Assembly: GCA_017965425.1 (NCBI GenBank)
Contig: JAGCPY010000029.1
Coordinates: forward strand, 104,698 to 168,697
Length of the DNA stretch: 64,000 nt
DNA from: Bacteroidaceae bacterium
GTDB lineage: Bacteria; Bacteroidota; Bacteroidia; Bacteroidales; Bacteroidaceae
Direction of reading: 5' to 3'
Shown here: piece after piece, positions 35,801 through 44,159 of the stretch
How positions within the stretch are numbered: position 1 is the first letter of the stretch
Layout of the letters: the number at the start of each line of letters is the position of its first letter
Program-made: the position numbers and the translations under genes
Notes under the pieces: generated by a model
Database searches by the model: none
Told to the model about the DNA's origin: nothing
The model's input: only the letters and a program-made list of their open reading frames with translations

Positions 35801-37296
35801 TGGCACGTCTGGAAGGCGTCAGCATCGGCGAACTTCATTTGGGCGGGACGACATCACGGCCTGTCGTGAACGGAATGATGGCCACAAACGGGCTCCGCCT
35901 CATCTCAGACTTATACAGCCTGAACCTACGCTTTCTCGACGATACCATATACGTTCGCAACAGCGACCTCCAGTTCGACCGCATCGAAGTTTACTCCACA
36001 GGCAAGAATCCGTTTGTCCTTGACGGCGGCGTGAATTTCTATGACCTCTCCCGCGTCCGCGTGAATGCCAACATGGCAGCCACCAACTACGAGCTCATCA
36101 ACGCCCGCAAGACCCAGAAGTCGTTGGCCTACGGTAAGGTCTTCGTTGACTTCAGCGCCATGTTGCAAGGCACTTTGGACAACCTGCGCATGTTCGGTCG
36201 CCTGAACATCCTTGGCAATACCGACCTCACGTATGTACTCACCGACTCGCCCCTCTCTGTCGAGGATCAGCTGGCCGAACTCGTGGAGTTCGTGGACTTC
36301 GAGGATTCCACCCGCGTCATGAAAGAGGAGAGTAGCTCCATTCAAAACCTGAACATCACCATGAATGTCCATATTGACGATGCTGCGCAAGTCCACTGCA
36401 TCCTCAGTCCAGACCGTTCCAGCTATGTGGATATTGAAGGCGGCGGCGACCTGATGATGACCTACTCGCCCGAAAAAGACCTTCAACTCAACGGGCGTTA
36501 CACCGTCAACAGCGGCACGCTGAAATACACGATGATGGTCATTCCCCTCAAAGAGTTCAGCATCAAGAGCGGCAGTTACGTCGAATTCAGGGGGCCGTTG
36601 TTGAATCCGTCTCTGAACCTCTCGGCCACCGAACAAGTGCGCACGACCGTCACCGAGAACAACCAGCCACGTTCAGTCAATTTCGACGTAGGCATGAACA
36701 TTACCCAGACCCTCGAAAACCTCGGGTTGGAGTTCACTTTGGAAGCACCCGAGGACATGTCAATCCAGAACGAGCTGGCGACCATGAGTACCGAGCAACG
36801 CGGTCGCCTGGCAGTGACCATGCTGGCAACCGGCATGTACATCACGGATTCACGCAGCGGCACAGGAGGCGGATTCACGGGGCAGAACGCCTTGAATGCC
36901 CTCCTGCAAAGTCAAATCTCTAACATCACGGGGAAAGCCCTCAAGAGCATCGACCTCTCCGTGGGAATGGGGCAAGGTGTAAGCGCCACGGGCACCACGA
37001 CAACCGACTACAGCTTCCGGTTTGCCAAACGCTTCTGGGGCAACCGCGTGAGTGTCATCGTAGGTGGAAAGGTCTCCACAGGAGAGGACGCACGTAACAC
37101 CGGCGAGAGCATCATCGACAACGTCAGCATTGAATACCGTCTCGACAAGAGCGCCACCCGCTACGTCAATCTCTTCTACAACAAGAACTACGAGTCGGTG
37201 CTCGACGGCGAAGTCACGGAAATGGGTGCCGGCCTCGTCTTGCGCCGAAAGACCAACCGCCTTGGAGAGCTGTTCCTGTTCAAGAACAAAAAATGA
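32854..37296 (+). CDS. TamB-like translocation and assembly module protein
   Basis: A 1480-residue protein anchored by one N-terminal helix (WAGIVLAVPVALFLLLTFLLY) with the remainder predicted as long, repetitive beta structure, as in the groove-forming TamB/AsmA-like family. The C-terminal domain (VNSGTLKYTMMVIPLKEFSIKSGSYVEFRGPLLNPSLNLSA and LLQSQISNITGKAL) is the DUF490/TamB signature. TamB spans the periplasm and delivers lipids or outer-membrane proteins. Its stop codon lies in a repeat that also contains the next start, and the partner gene is an Omp85 protein, so the two form a TamA/TamB-like system. Confidence 0.9.
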   Translation: MKRFFKWAGIVLAVPVALFLLLTFLLYLPPVQDYAVRTAEAYISEQTGLDVTLERLRLRPLLDLDLQGLSAVDLEGDTLLAATQAIVDLDMTDILQGRIGLDAVTLNEALVNSKDMIASTLIHGRLASFTLHDDVDLKREHVQLRSVEATGLDLDIALRDTTVEEDSSQTVIHWIIDVERANVRDARLRFATAGDSLAVTTALTLFSAEKGHVDLGQELYQVKRAHLAADTLTIAQSDADTLAFGTVSVGLNDITFDGKGSHLSLPSVDVKTATSKFNAAVDMDFRALEAGQNGGLHIRVDTDVSKQDILRAAGKMLPDAFAKAYPEELTHLSLTADGNIDHLSLTELEATLPGSLYLDAKGELDNLLDTAMLTASVDFNLQTKDLNWIRLMADGALDDIRLPEMHLGGTATASGTTYGIDALLREASGLLGIKGTVDTQSDMSYDATLSAQHLNVRHFMPKGDIGQVSMTAKVKGHGTDVFARHTRLDIQARVKQFHFQEYDLADMDLTGHVANGRGHVNAIVDNAMMALMADIDALLAKETDVVFGLEVSQLDLQALGLVETPMKTSMCLHMDGATDLKSRHQLTGFVSDIYVETADSLLHPEDIELNALLETDTTHVYLNSGDLLITANGRTGYTNLLDQLNHFLDELKRQSEERHFDTQALAQRLPQIDLHLQSGRNNSFRHSLKAIGYDYGDIRLDFNLDPLTGMNGRGYIHHINTGAVLLDTVNMHVYQDSTGVKMDARIRNGRRNPQFTFDARLNAYMLPAGAGANLIYYDERGRKGIELGLLAALEEDGLRLHLDPLDPIIAYRTFHLNKDNYLMLGKGNRVEADIDLLADDGTGLKFYSTPNEEALQDLSVSVNHLNLGELMSVLPYAPRMTGFMHGDAHLIQTSEHLSVSTDMEVEGMTYEGAPLGQLGLQAVYLPNADGSHFIDGSLLQTGMPVASFTGTYTPTENDGKLDINATLDRLPFSLANGFIPSGMARLEGVSIGELHLGGTTSRPVVNGMMATNGLRLISDLYSLNLRFLDDTIYVRNSDLQFDRIEVYSTGKNPFVLDGGVNFYDLSRVRVNANMAATNYELINARKTQKSLAYGKVFVDFSAMLQGTLDNLRMFGRLNILGNTDLTYVLTDSPLSVEDQLAELVEFVDFEDSTRVMKEESSSIQNLNITMNVHIDDAAQVHCILSPDRSSYVDIEGGGDLMMTYSPEKDLQLNGRYTVNSGTLKYTMMVIPLKEFSIKSGSYVEFRGPLLNPSLNLSATEQVRTTVTENNQPRSVNFDVGMNITQTLENLGLEFTLEAPEDMSIQNELATMSTEQRGRLAVTMLATGMYITDSRSGTGGGFTGQNALNALLQSQISNITGKALKSIDLSVGMGQGVSATGTTTTDYSFRFAKRFWGNRVSVIVGGKVSTGEDARNTGESIIDNVSIEYRLDKSATRYVNLFYNKNYESVLDGEVTEMGAGLVLRRKTNRLGELFLFKNKK

Positions 37297-37333
37297 AAAG
37301 TGAAAGAGTGAAGAATGAAAAGTGAAAGAGTGA
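37293..37333 (+). repeat. 22-bp direct repeat at the tamB/tamA-like junction
   Basis: ATGAAAAGTGAAAGAGTGA occurs twice, at 37293 and 37315, exactly 22 bp apart. The first copy contains the tamB stop codon (ATGA), the second supplies the start codon of the next gene. CAAGATGGCGT also recurs at 37338 and 37427. Confidence 0.75.
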
Positions 37334-39972
37334 AAAACAAGATGGCGTCCGCCATCCGTCTATTTCCCCTCCTCCAGAGGGCGATGCGCCCGTGTAAGGC
37401 CGTGAATGCGAAGCTTTTCTGCCACACACAAGATGGCGTTCTTTCCAGGACGCGTTCATTTTCATGCCTTTCGCTCTTAGCTTTCACACTTCTCATCGTC
37501 CTCGCCTCTTGCTCCACGACGGCCAATCTGCCCGAGGACGAGGTGCTGTACACAGGTATCTCTGAAATCTCCTACGGGCGGAAGGCGATGAGCAAAGCCG
37601 AACGCAAGGCAGCCAAAAAGGACTCGACGGGCGTCATCACATCACTCTACGCCGCCTATAACGCCGTCGATGACATCCTTTCAGGCCGCGACGATGCCCG
37701 CTCCGCACTGGAACGCCTGAGAAAGCAAGGAAAGCTGACCAAACTTCAAGAGGACTCGCTCATCAAGGAAATAGATTTCTACGACGAAGCCAAGGGAGAA
37801 GCCCGCGAAGAGGTGAACGCGGCCTTGGCCTACGCTCCCAACAACAGCGTCTTCGGCAGTTCGTCAATGCGGTGGCCCCTGCCCATCGGCCTATGGTTCT
37901 ACAACAGCTTCGTCAACTCCAAGACAGCCGTCGGCAAGTGGATGTTCAATAGTTTTGCCGCCACGCCACGCACCATCAGCAGCGCAAATCCACAGCTGCG
38001 CGTCCAAGTGGCAAGAAATACACTCCGCAACTTCGGTTTCTTCCGAGGGAAGGTGGACTATGAAGTGTTTCCCCATCCACGCAACCCGCGCAAGGCGAAA
38101 ATAGCCTACTCGGTCTATCCGAACCAGTTGTTCCGCTTAGGAACCATCGAGTATCAGCGTTTCAACGCCGCCACCGACAGCCTCATCCGCGCCAGAGCCG
38201 ACGAATGTCTGCTCCATACGGGCGACGCCTTTAGCGTGCTGAATCTCGACAGTGAACGCAAACGCTTGAGCACCTTGTTCCGCAACAATGGTTTCTATTA
38301 CTTCCGGCCAGAATACATTGGCTATCGAGCCGACACGCTGCAAACGCCGCAAACCGTGCATCTTCAGGTGAGACCCAAGCCCGACATGCCTGTCCAGGCC
38401 AAGAACCGTTTCTACATGGGTCAGACCTTTATCACCGTCTTCCCCTACGATAACTACAACATCACAGACAGTCTTACCTTCCGCGACGGCAACACCATGC
38501 ATTGGAGCGGAGGCACCAAGAAGCCACCCCTCCGCTATGGACCCATCAAGCATAACCTCTTCTACCGTCGCGGCTCATTGTACAGACAATCCCTCCACGA
38601 CCTCATCCAGCAGAAGCTCTCAGGTATGGGCATCTTCTCGAACATCCAAATAAGCTACGCCCCAAGAGATACATCTGCCACCTGCGACTCTTTAGACGTC
38701 AACATCTTTGCCGTGCTCGACAAGCCCTGGGACAGTGAATTCGAGGCCAAAGTCACTAATAAGAGCAACGGTTTGTTGGGACCCGGTCTGTCCTACGGTA
38801 TGACCAAGCGCAACGCCTTCCGTGGCGCCGAGTCGGTCAACTTCAAGATCTATGGCAACTATGAATGGCAGACGGGCGTGTCCATCACTGAAGCCGACAA
38901 GAGCATCCTCAATTCCTATGAGCTCGGAGCCCAACTCACCCTCACCTACCCGCGCATCCAGTTCTTCGGCCTGAACTTCGTGCGAGAGCTCAACCGCAGA
39001 GCCCTGTCCTCCACCAACTATAAACTCGACATCGACTGGATGAACCGCTCCGGCTACTTCCAGATGGTCAGCTTCGGCGGCAGGCTCACCTATTCCTATC
39101 AGCGCCGGCGCTACATCAAGCACGAACTGACACCCCTCCGACTCGACTACGACATGCTCATCCAGCGTTCCGCACGCTTCGACTCCATCCTCAATTCAAA
39201 CCAGGCGCTCTACGTGAGTATGCGCAACCAGCTGGTGCCTTCAATCGGCTACAACTTCACCTATTCGCGCACCTTCCGCAACGGCCACGTCCGCACGTTC
39301 ATCCTGGGCGGGAAAGAGGCCGGACATGTTGTCAACACCATCTACGTCCTTGCCGGGCGTCCCCTGAAGGAACGCGACAAGCATCTGCTGGGTGTGCCCT
39401 TTGCGCAGTTCCTGAAGCTCACCGGCGAGTGGCGCGAGTACTACCCTGTCACGCAGCATTCAGGCTTTGCCACCCGCTTGTTCTTAGGTGCCGTGTGGAG
39501 CTATTGGAACAGTACGATGGCACCTTATAACGACCTCTTCAACATCGGCGGCGCCAACAGCATCCGTGCTTTTGCCGTCCGCACGATAGGTCCGGGCAGC
39601 TACCATCCCGCCAATTCCAGTTGGAGCTATGTCGATCAGGTGGGGAACCTCAAACTTGAAGCCAATGTCGAATATCGCTTCCCGCTTGTGTCGAGTCTCT
39701 ACGGTGCCCTCTTCCTCGATGCCGGAAACGTGTGGCTCATGGTGCCCGACCGTGACCGCCCCGGCAGCGCCATCGATGCCAAGCGCTTCGGGAACGACCT
39801 CGCCCTCGGCACTGGCTTCGGCTTCCGCTACGACTTGGACTTCCTCGTCCTGCGTTTCGACATTGGCATCGGCATCCATGCCCCTTACGACACAGGGAAG
39901 AAAGGCTACTACAACATGCCCCGCTTCAAAGACTCACTGGGTTTTCACATCGCCGTCGGCTATCCTTTCTGA
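37315..39972 (+). CDS. TamA/BamA-like Omp85 outer-membrane lipoprotein
   Basis: An 885-residue outer-membrane assembly protein. After LIVLASC (lipobox Cys66) comes STTANLPEDEVLYTGI, which is characteristic of this Bacteroidales lipoprotein, then POTRA-like domains and a C-terminal 16-strand barrel (NLKLEANVEYRFPLVSSLYGALFLDAGNVW is the Omp85 signature; it ends in GFHIAVGYPF with a terminal Phe). The 65 residues before the lipobox Cys are unusually long for a signal peptide and are encoded by repeat-like DNA. No later in-frame ATG precedes the signal helix. It pairs with the TamB-like gene just upstream. Confidence 0.88.
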   Translation: MKSERVKNKMASAIRLFPLLQRAMRPCKAVNAKLFCHTQDGVLSRTRSFSCLSLLAFTLLIVLASCSTTANLPEDEVLYTGISEISYGRKAMSKAERKAAKKDSTGVITSLYAAYNAVDDILSGRDDARSALERLRKQGKLTKLQEDSLIKEIDFYDEAKGEAREEVNAALAYAPNNSVFGSSSMRWPLPIGLWFYNSFVNSKTAVGKWMFNSFAATPRTISSANPQLRVQVARNTLRNFGFFRGKVDYEVFPHPRNPRKAKIAYSVYPNQLFRLGTIEYQRFNAATDSLIRARADECLLHTGDAFSVLNLDSERKRLSTLFRNNGFYYFRPEYIGYRADTLQTPQTVHLQVRPKPDMPVQAKNRFYMGQTFITVFPYDNYNITDSLTFRDGNTMHWSGGTKKPPLRYGPIKHNLFYRRGSLYRQSLHDLIQQKLSGMGIFSNIQISYAPRDTSATCDSLDVNIFAVLDKPWDSEFEAKVTNKSNGLLGPGLSYGMTKRNAFRGAESVNFKIYGNYEWQTGVSITEADKSILNSYELGAQLTLTYPRIQFFGLNFVRELNRRALSSTNYKLDIDWMNRSGYFQMVSFGGRLTYSYQRRRYIKHELTPLRLDYDMLIQRSARFDSILNSNQALYVSMRNQLVPSIGYNFTYSRTFRNGHVRTFILGGKEAGHVVNTIYVLAGRPLKERDKHLLGVPFAQFLKLTGEWREYYPVTQHSGFATRLFLGAVWSYWNSTMAPYNDLFNIGGANSIRAFAVRTIGPGSYHPANSSWSYVDQVGNLKLEANVEYRFPLVSSLYGALFLDAGNVWLMVPDRDRPGSAIDAKRFGNDLALGTGFGFRYDLDFLVLRFDIGIGIHAPYDTGKKGYYNMPRFKDSLGFHIAVGYPF

Positions 39973-40021
39973 CACGGTCGCCATCCCCAGACGCCATCTC
40001 CATCACCTTTTCACATGCCTT

Positions 40022-40110
40022 CAGGAACGTGTGCACCTTCCGCCTTGAACGTAAACACCTTCCGGCTTGAACATGTACATCTTCCACACAGAACGTGTAC
40101 ACCTTCCCGA
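40022..40110 (+). repeat. 22-bp periodic near-palindrome array
   Basis: Four consecutive units: GAACGTGTGCACCTTC, GAACGTAAACACCTTC, GAACATGTACATCTTC and GAACGTGTACACCTTC, each followed by a different 6-bp spacer (CGCCTT, CGGCTT, CACACA, CCGACG). This is the clearest array in the window, between two converging genes. Confidence 0.92.
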
Positions 40111-40126
40111 CGACACCTCTGCACCC

Positions 40127-40639
40127 TCAATCCAGTATGTCTGCCGACGGTCGCGCCATCTCGATGACCTCGAGGTCGCGGAAAGTGCCGGCGTCGATGG
40201 TCAGGCGAACAAGTGTGCGGACGGCGTGCCATCCCTGCAAGCCGGCAGCGCCAGGGTTAATGTGCAGCAGGCCCAGCGCCGGGTCGTGCTGCACTTTCAG
40301 GATATGGCTGTGCCCGCAGATGAAAAGCTTCGGCGGGCGTGCAAAGAGCTGTGCACGAATACTGCGGTCATAGCGTCCGGGATAGCCTCCGATGTGGGTC
40401 ATCAACACGTCTGCACCCTCGCACGTCCACCGCAGCTTCTGGGGGAACATACGCCTTAGGTCGCCACCATCACAGTTTCCCACGACAGCGCGCAGAGGCC
40501 GGAAGGCTGCCAGGCGGTCAGCGACCTCCGTGTTGCCAATGTCGCCGGCGTGCCAGATTTCGTCGCACTCCGCAAAGTATTGGAGGTAGCGGTCGTCCCA
40601 ATAGGCGTGGGTGTCGGAGAGAATGCCGATGCGTTTCAT
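40127..40639 (-). CDS. Metallophosphoesterase, YfcE/MJ0936 type
   Basis: A 170-residue cytoplasmic phosphodiesterase. Metal ligands are visible: ILSDTHA near the start, HAGDIG, VVGNCDG and the C-terminal HIGG...FICGHSHILK blocks. Members hydrolyse simple phosphodiesters in vitro; the physiological substrate is unknown. The ATG at 40639 lies exactly 5 bp downstream of a perfect promoter box (40644-40651), so the mRNA is predicted to be leaderless. Confidence 0.92.
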   Translation of the reverse strand: MKRIGILSDTHAYWDDRYLQYFAECDEIWHAGDIGNTEVADRLAAFRPLRAVVGNCDGGDLRRMFPQKLRWTCEGADVLMTHIGGYPGRYDRSIRAQLFARPPKLFICGHSHILKVQHDPALGLLHINPGAAGLQGWHAVRTLVRLTIDAGTFRDLEVIEMARPSADILD

Positions 40640-40643
40640 GCGG

Positions 40644-40651
40644 CAAAGATA
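40644..40651 (-). promoter_or_regulatory. -7 promoter box for the phosphoesterase
   Basis: TATCTTTG on the minus strand followed by C; its G is 5 bp from the A of the start codon. Confidence 0.65.
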
Positions 40652-40693
40652 CAAAAAGTTGCACGTAAACGGGCGAAAGCAGAAAGTTTTTCA

Positions 40694-40701
40694 TATCTTT
40701 G
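40694..40701 (+). promoter_or_regulatory. -7 promoter box for the BNR protein gene
   Basis: TATCTTTG followed by C, 32 bp before the ATG at 40733. It is back to back with the phosphoesterase promoter 42 bp away. Confidence 0.65.
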
Positions 40702-40732
40702 CGGCCAAATTCACACAACAAAACCCTAAAAT

Positions 40733-43700
40733 ATGATGAAAAGACTCTTTTTCAGCCTCCTCCTGACGTCAAGGGCCTTCACCGCCACCGCCCAGGAAAC
40801 ATACAGCGGCCACGTCGTCGCCGAAGAAGGCGCCTGGTGCTGGTTCGCCGACCCGCGCGCATTGCATTACGAGAACGCCTCCGGCTCCATCAATGCCACC
40901 TACATCGGCTACATCGACGTGCACGGAAACGTGAAGGCTACGCAGTATGATTGGGTCGCCGGACGCAAGACGGACATACTTATCCGCAGTTACTTCCAGC
41001 CCGACGACCACAACAATCCCACGTTCGTCGTCCTGCCCGATGAGCGCGTGATGATTTTCTATACACGTCACACCGACGAGGCCAAAATCTGGTATCGTAT
41101 CTCCAAGAAGCCGGGCGACATCTCTGCACTCGGCGACGAGAAGTTCCTTGCCACTGCCAACAACACGACCTATCCGTCGCCATTCATCCTTTCAGACGAC
41201 CCGCAGCACATCTATCTTTGTTGGCGCGGCATCAACTGGCACCCGACCATCGCACGTCTGACCATGCCCGATGCCAACGACGACTGCCGCTTCGACTTCG
41301 GCCCCAAGCAGATTGTCCAAAGCACAGGCGCACGACCATACGCCAAGTACCAAAGCAACGGCAAGGATAAAATCTACGTCAGCTACACGACTGGACATCC
41401 CGACAATGAGATGCCCGACTGGCTCTACTTCAATGTAATCGACATCAACCACGGCAACGGACCCATCCTGCGCGACATCAAGGGGAAACAGCTCTCGGTG
41501 ATTAACAACGGCGTCTTCAACGTCAATAAAACCGACAGCTACGCCAGTTCACATCCCGCTACCATTGTGGACAACACCGCCGGCATCCGCAACTGGGTGT
41601 GGCAAATCACGCTGGACAAGGACGAGAACCCGGTGATCGCCTACCCCCACATCGACGATGCCAAGACCACCCACGTCTATTGGTATGCCCGATGGACGGG
41701 AAGCGAGTGGCGGCGCACATGGGTACAATACGGCGGTCACGCCTTCCACCAGAACTGGAACAGCACCGAACGTTGCTACAGCGGCGGCATGGCCATCGAC
41801 CCCGACCATATTAACGACCTCTACCTCAGCATTCCCACCAAGGACGGGAAGTATAACAAGGACGGCGTCTATGAGATTTGGCGCTACACCATCGACGACG
41901 CCGGCAAAGTCGCCGACAGCCAGCAGCTAACCCGCAACAGCGTGAAGAACAACGTCCGCCCGTTTGTCATTCCCGGAAGCAAGGAATCGAAGTTGCGGCT
42001 GGCATGGATGAACGGCGACTACTACTACTGGATGGTTAAGCAAGGTTATCCGAAGGGATACCCGACCGACATCCGATGCGACTACGATTGGACAGAAACA
42101 CTTACGCCCGAGGACCCCAATATGGATCATGAGTATTGTATCTGCCTCCGCGCCAACAAGTCTTTAACCCTGGCCTTCGCCATGAACACCTCACGCTACG
42201 AGGGGAAACTGTTCTCAATGGGCTACGACCATCCGTTGGTCTATAGTCTCGGAGACGACAACTACCCCGTCATCACCCTTAACGGGAAAAGCTACCGCAG
42301 CCAGAACCGCTTGCTCACATCCGACGACTGGGCAACGAAAAGCTCCGGCACCAGCGGCGACAACCACCCGACAAAGGTGACGACATGGGTGCTCACGCTG
42401 ACCTACGACGGCCACGTGCTCACCACCTACCGCAACGGGCTCGTGGATCAGGTGATTGACGTGGAGGGATTTGAAGGTGGAACCGCCGACGACTTCGGAG
42501 ACGACTGCCCTCACACGATCCTTAACCAAAAGGACTATTATGCCTGCGCCTCACCGTTCACCGTCCAGACCTTTGTCAGACAGATGCAGGCCGAACTGGC
42601 AAAAGAGGCTGCCAAGAACGCCCTTATGATGCTCGACCTGCCCAAAGAAACCCGGACCGACCTCGTATTGCCCACAGAGAAACTCGGTCTTGACATCACC
42701 TGGTCATCGTCCGACGAAAAGGTCATCAGCCCTCTTGGCGTGCTCTTCGGGATAGCCGAAGATACCCCCGTCGTCCTGACCGCCTCCATCGGCGATGAGC
42801 AACGCGACTTCAAAGTAACGGCCCTTGCCCGCGACATCACGAAGAACCTGCGCTATACCCAGCCCGAAGCCCTCGACCTCACAAAGAACACCGCCAGCGG
42901 CTTCGACACCAACCGCTTCGGCCTCGCACCCGAAGGCCTGCTCACGGGCTTGCGTTCGTTCACCTTCCTGCTGGAAGCCAAGGCAAACAGCTTGAGCAAA
43001 GCCCCCCGCTTCTACGACTTTGGCAGCGGCAGCGGCAACAGCCTCTTCCTGCGGGCCAACCCCCTGTCGGCTGGCGTGAAATTCAACGGCGGCACCACCA
43101 CGATGGTCAACGGCGCCACCACGCTGAAAACAGGCGAAACCTACCAGCTGGCCGTCAGCTATGACGCTGCCACACGCACGACACGCATCTATGTCAATGG
43201 CGTGGAAGACGCCAGCGGCACAGCCAATCAAGTGGAAGCCTACCAGTTGGCCGAATTGGCAAAAGACGTGCGCAACTACATCGGACGCACGCAGTGGTGG
43301 GATAGCCAGTACAAGGCCGACAACGTGGACTTCGTCGGCACCATCAACAACTTGCACCTCTACGACATTTGTCTGTCCCGCAAAGAGATTTGCGACATCC
43401 AAGGCATCCCTTTTGAACAAAAAGAGCTGCCCACGGCGCTGCTGAATGGCGACTTCGAGGGCAGCTATGGCGTGATGACGGGCAGCGGCGTCAGCAGCGA
43501 CCGTGCTATCTATGTGCCCGAAGGTTGGAACGTGGACCGCTCCAGCGGCGACGCCAACGACCTCACCGCCTTGAAAGCAGGCGACCTCTATTTTGACCGT
43601 TTCTTCGCCAACCTCGCTCAGCCTGCCGACCACGGACGCCAGACCTACTGGATTCGTCAGAACTGGGGAACTCCCACGCTCACGCTGTACCAAGAACTGC

Positions 43701-44107
43701 GTCTGCCGGAAGGAGCCTACACGCTCACTTGTGACCTCTGGAAGAGCGGTCTCGGAGGCGACGCCTTCGTGAGCATCAGCACCGAGGGCGGCGCAACCGT
43801 GACGTCGCCCACGTTGGAGAACAAGAGCGAATGGCAACGTCTCAGCCTCGATTTCGAAAGCGACGGCGACGCAGCCACAACAGTTCAGCTCGCTGCCGTC
43901 CACACCTCGGCCGGGTCAGAGAAAATCATCGGATGGGACAACGTCGTTCTCACCCGCACACAGGGCAGCACCATTGGCAGACAGACGGCAGACTTCCTTC
44001 CCTCAGCGGACGAACCTTGGTATGACCTCACGGGACGACGCGTGGAATCCGCTGCACACCCCAAAGGCATCCTCATCAAGAAGGGACAGAAAAAGGTGAA
44101 CCGATGA
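40733..44107 (+). CDS. Large secreted BNR-repeat protein with Ig-like, LamG-like and C-terminal sorting regions
   Basis: A 1124-residue exported protein (signal ending TATAQ). Residues about 25-440 resemble the BNR_4 propeller family (GAWCWFADPRALHYENASGSINATYIGY, QPDDHNNPTFVVLPDERVMIFYTRH), found in polysaccharide lyases and lectin-like proteins. Next is an atrophied bacterial Ig domain (LDITWSSSDEKVISPLGVL), then a LamG-like sheet domain (ETYQLAVSYDAATRTTRIYVNGVED), a carbohydrate-binding-like region and a tail YDLTGRRVESAAHPKGILIKKGQKK typical of sorted proteins in this phylum. Probably surface glycan binding or degradation. Neighbours give no substrate. MM at the start leaves 40733 or 40736 possible. 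Confidence 0.82.
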   Translation: MMKRLFFSLLLTSRAFTATAQETYSGHVVAEEGAWCWFADPRALHYENASGSINATYIGYIDVHGNVKATQYDWVAGRKTDILIRSYFQPDDHNNPTFVVLPDERVMIFYTRHTDEAKIWYRISKKPGDISALGDEKFLATANNTTYPSPFILSDDPQHIYLCWRGINWHPTIARLTMPDANDDCRFDFGPKQIVQSTGARPYAKYQSNGKDKIYVSYTTGHPDNEMPDWLYFNVIDINHGNGPILRDIKGKQLSVINNGVFNVNKTDSYASSHPATIVDNTAGIRNWVWQITLDKDENPVIAYPHIDDAKTTHVYWYARWTGSEWRRTWVQYGGHAFHQNWNSTERCYSGGMAIDPDHINDLYLSIPTKDGKYNKDGVYEIWRYTIDDAGKVADSQQLTRNSVKNNVRPFVIPGSKESKLRLAWMNGDYYYWMVKQGYPKGYPTDIRCDYDWTETLTPEDPNMDHEYCICLRANKSLTLAFAMNTSRYEGKLFSMGYDHPLVYSLGDDNYPVITLNGKSYRSQNRLLTSDDWATKSSGTSGDNHPTKVTTWVLTLTYDGHVLTTYRNGLVDQVIDVEGFEGGTADDFGDDCPHTILNQKDYYACASPFTVQTFVRQMQAELAKEAAKNALMMLDLPKETRTDLVLPTEKLGLDITWSSSDEKVISPLGVLFGIAEDTPVVLTASIGDEQRDFKVTALARDITKNLRYTQPEALDLTKNTASGFDTNRFGLAPEGLLTGLRSFTFLLEAKANSLSKAPRFYDFGSGSGNSLFLRANPLSAGVKFNGGTTTMVNGATTLKTGETYQLAVSYDAATRTTRIYVNGVEDASGTANQVEAYQLAELAKDVRNYIGRTQWWDSQYKADNVDFVGTINNLHLYDICLSRKEICDIQGIPFEQKELPTALLNGDFEGSYGVMTGSGVSSDRAIYVPEGWNVDRSSGDANDLTALKAGDLYFDRFFANLAQPADHGRQTYWIRQNWGTPTLTLYQELRLPEGAYTLTCDLWKSGLGGDAFVSISTEGGATVTSPTLENKSEWQRLSLDFESDGDAATTVQLAAVHTSAGSEKIIGWDNVVLTRTQGSTIGRQTADFLPSADEPWYDLTGRRVESAAHPKGILIKKGQKKVNR

Positions 44108-44159
44108 GCACTGTCATTAGTTCATCAACGATTGTCAACCTTTTAATCTTCAGAGAACC

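Noticed and set aside
40022-40110. CRISPR array
   Set aside because: Repeats are 16 bp with 6-bp spacers, far below CRISPR dimensions, scattered over many loci, and no cas genes are present.
42704-43903. Long minus-strand open frame inside the BNR protein gene
   Set aside because: Compositional shadow of the plus-strand frame in G+C-rich DNA; its Val/Ala/Gly-rich translation matches nothing.
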